This document shows positions 62,765-64,000 of a stretch of DNA of 64,000 nt, one piece after another. A program made the position numbers and the translations under genes. This DNA comes from Motacilla alba alba (taxonomy: Eukaryota; Chordata; Aves; Passeriformes; Motacillidae): contig NC_052018.1 in NCBI RefSeq assembly GCF_015832195.1, positions 58,465,666-58,529,665 on the forward strand. The letters run 5' to 3'. The first letter of the stretch is position 1. Each line of letters starts with the position of its first letter. The notes under the pieces were generated by a model. It ran no database searches and was not told the DNA's origin. It saw only the letters and a program-made list of their open reading frames with translations.

Positions 62765-64000
62765 CTGAGATATAGGAAAGACATTGATTATTTTGTTTCA
62801 TTACCATTTCTGTAAAGATTAACCTCATATCATGCTTATTCACTGTCATTAGGGAATGTTATTTTAACATAACTTCTATTTCAGTAGGCTTTTATATATG
62901 AATGTTCAGTTCATAGCCCAATTTTAGCACAAGATCACGACTGAGAAATTAAATGTGTGAATTAAAGACTTAGGAAAGTACATAAAATGATTGCTAAATT
63001 AAAACAGTAACACTGCATATTGTGTGTGGTGTCCATTTCAAATCTGCAATAAAAGAAATCAAGAGACAGGCTTGACTTAAAAATAGCAGAAGATGAGAGT
63101 TGCATAATATAAAAACACATATTATGTCTACCTTGAAAAGTATGGAATGAAATTCTGATCTTCCTGCCATTGACTTTGAAACCAAACTGCTGCTAATTTT
63201 TGCCATTTTAGCATTTTCCACATGGCAAGAAAAGAAAAAATGTGTCCTCATTCCAGTGGAAAACAAACAGAGAGAAGAAGAAAAGGGCAAGCAAATGCTG
63301 AGATTTCACAAAATATGCAGAATATATTTGTTTTAAAGAGTTTTTAGCTAATTTGAACTGCTATTGCTGATTTCGTACATGTTAGTATTTGTTCTTTAGA
63401 AAATAATTTGCTACTGGATTTTACTAACAGCATTGAATAAGTCTCTGACTTTTGTTCTTTGTAAGAATACCTTGAAAAAATGTTTACTTTTGTAAAATTT
63501 GGGTGTCACTATCAATTTAAATTTCACAACAAACAAGGGTATCCACTTTCTCCCCCCCTTAGCAGCAGCTGCAACAATCCTCCAAAGACATTACTGTGCT
63601 ACAGATTAAAGTGATCTCATGTCTGTAATTATCTAGGTCAAATACTGACCTCAAATTCTCACTGAACTCAGCAGTATTCAAGAATGACAGGAGGCAGCTG
63701 TTGAATCAGCTATACCTTTTTTCTCATGTATATCCATACTGCAATTACAATTTGAGTTCCTCTTGCAGATTTTCAAACTTAATGAAGAACCTCCAATAAA
63801 CCAAGGGATGATTTTGCAACTACAACACTGGGACCAACTCCCAGCTGCCTTTTTCTTTTAAATTAAGTGAAGCCAGGGAGCATTTCCAGGCACTAGAACA
63901 CAATTTCCCTACTCCTAATTTGGTTTCTGTCATAATTTTTTATCCCAAATTAACAACACTGAAATAATCCAAGAGTTAGCATGGACAATGTGCTTTTCCC
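62765..64000. other. Intron upstream of window exon 1 (partial), no feature
   Basis: This is intron sequence lying 5' of exon 1 in gene direction; the preceding SYNE1 exon is outside the window. Both strands were read for the expected preceding nesprin-1 segment and it was not found. Only unique AT-rich sequence is seen. Confidence 0.7.

Noticed and set aside
1..64000. tRNA, rRNA, microRNA or viral insertions
   Set aside because: None was recognised on either strand by reading; structure and profile searches could not be run.

Overview
The window is a stretch of a bird nuclear genome. It is AT-rich and intron-dominated, carries CR1 LINE fragments with the ATTCTRTG-type 3' end typical of sauropsids, has few other repeats and has compact introns. 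Both strands were read. The only gene I can support is on the minus strand: the central part of SYNE1, which encodes nesprin-1 (enaptin), the giant spectrin-repeat protein that links the outer nuclear membrane to the cytoskeleton. The species is inferred only as a bird; the sequence does not name it.

Forty-four consecutive coding exons could be placed base by base, from window exon 1 (62562-62764, the most 5') to window exon 44 (1477-1632, the most 3'). Every internal boundary is GT-AG and all reading phases join. Together they give 8,084 coding bases, about 2,694 codons without a stop. Against human nesprin-1 as I remember it, they cover roughly residues 600 to 3,300 of about 8,800. The N-terminal calponin-homology pair lies upstream (beyond 64000) and the C-terminal KASH anchor far downstream (below position 1), so this piece is all rod: spectrin-like three-helix repeats, with each exon usually carrying about half a repeat. 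No stop, frameshift or missing exon was seen.

Layout from high to low coordinate (gene direction): exons 1-11 at 62.8-50.9 kb, exons 12-17 at 49.7-40.6 kb, exons 18-24 at 37.3-30.8 kb (including a 629-base exon), exons 25-38 at 30.2-11.9 kb, the very GC-rich exon 39 at 10.2-10.5 kb, and exons 40-44 at 7.1-1.5 kb. Introns run from 105 bases to 3.6 kb. Except for CR1 fragments near 16.1, 22.8, 25.7, 54.3 and 56.2 kb and assorted simple repeats, they hold nothing I can name.

The most unusual place is 10.08-10.69 kb. Exon 39 sits inside a CpG island (about 79% G+C over 10201-10500). Its protein sequence is shifted strongly to Ala/Gly/Arg compared with both flanking exons. A (CCCGT)7 repeat, a near-consensus RFX X-box and an in-frame ATG-containing extension lie directly upstream of it. 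This looks like a GC-biased-conversion hotspot, an internal promoter, or both. No separate or previously undescribed multi-gene system was found.
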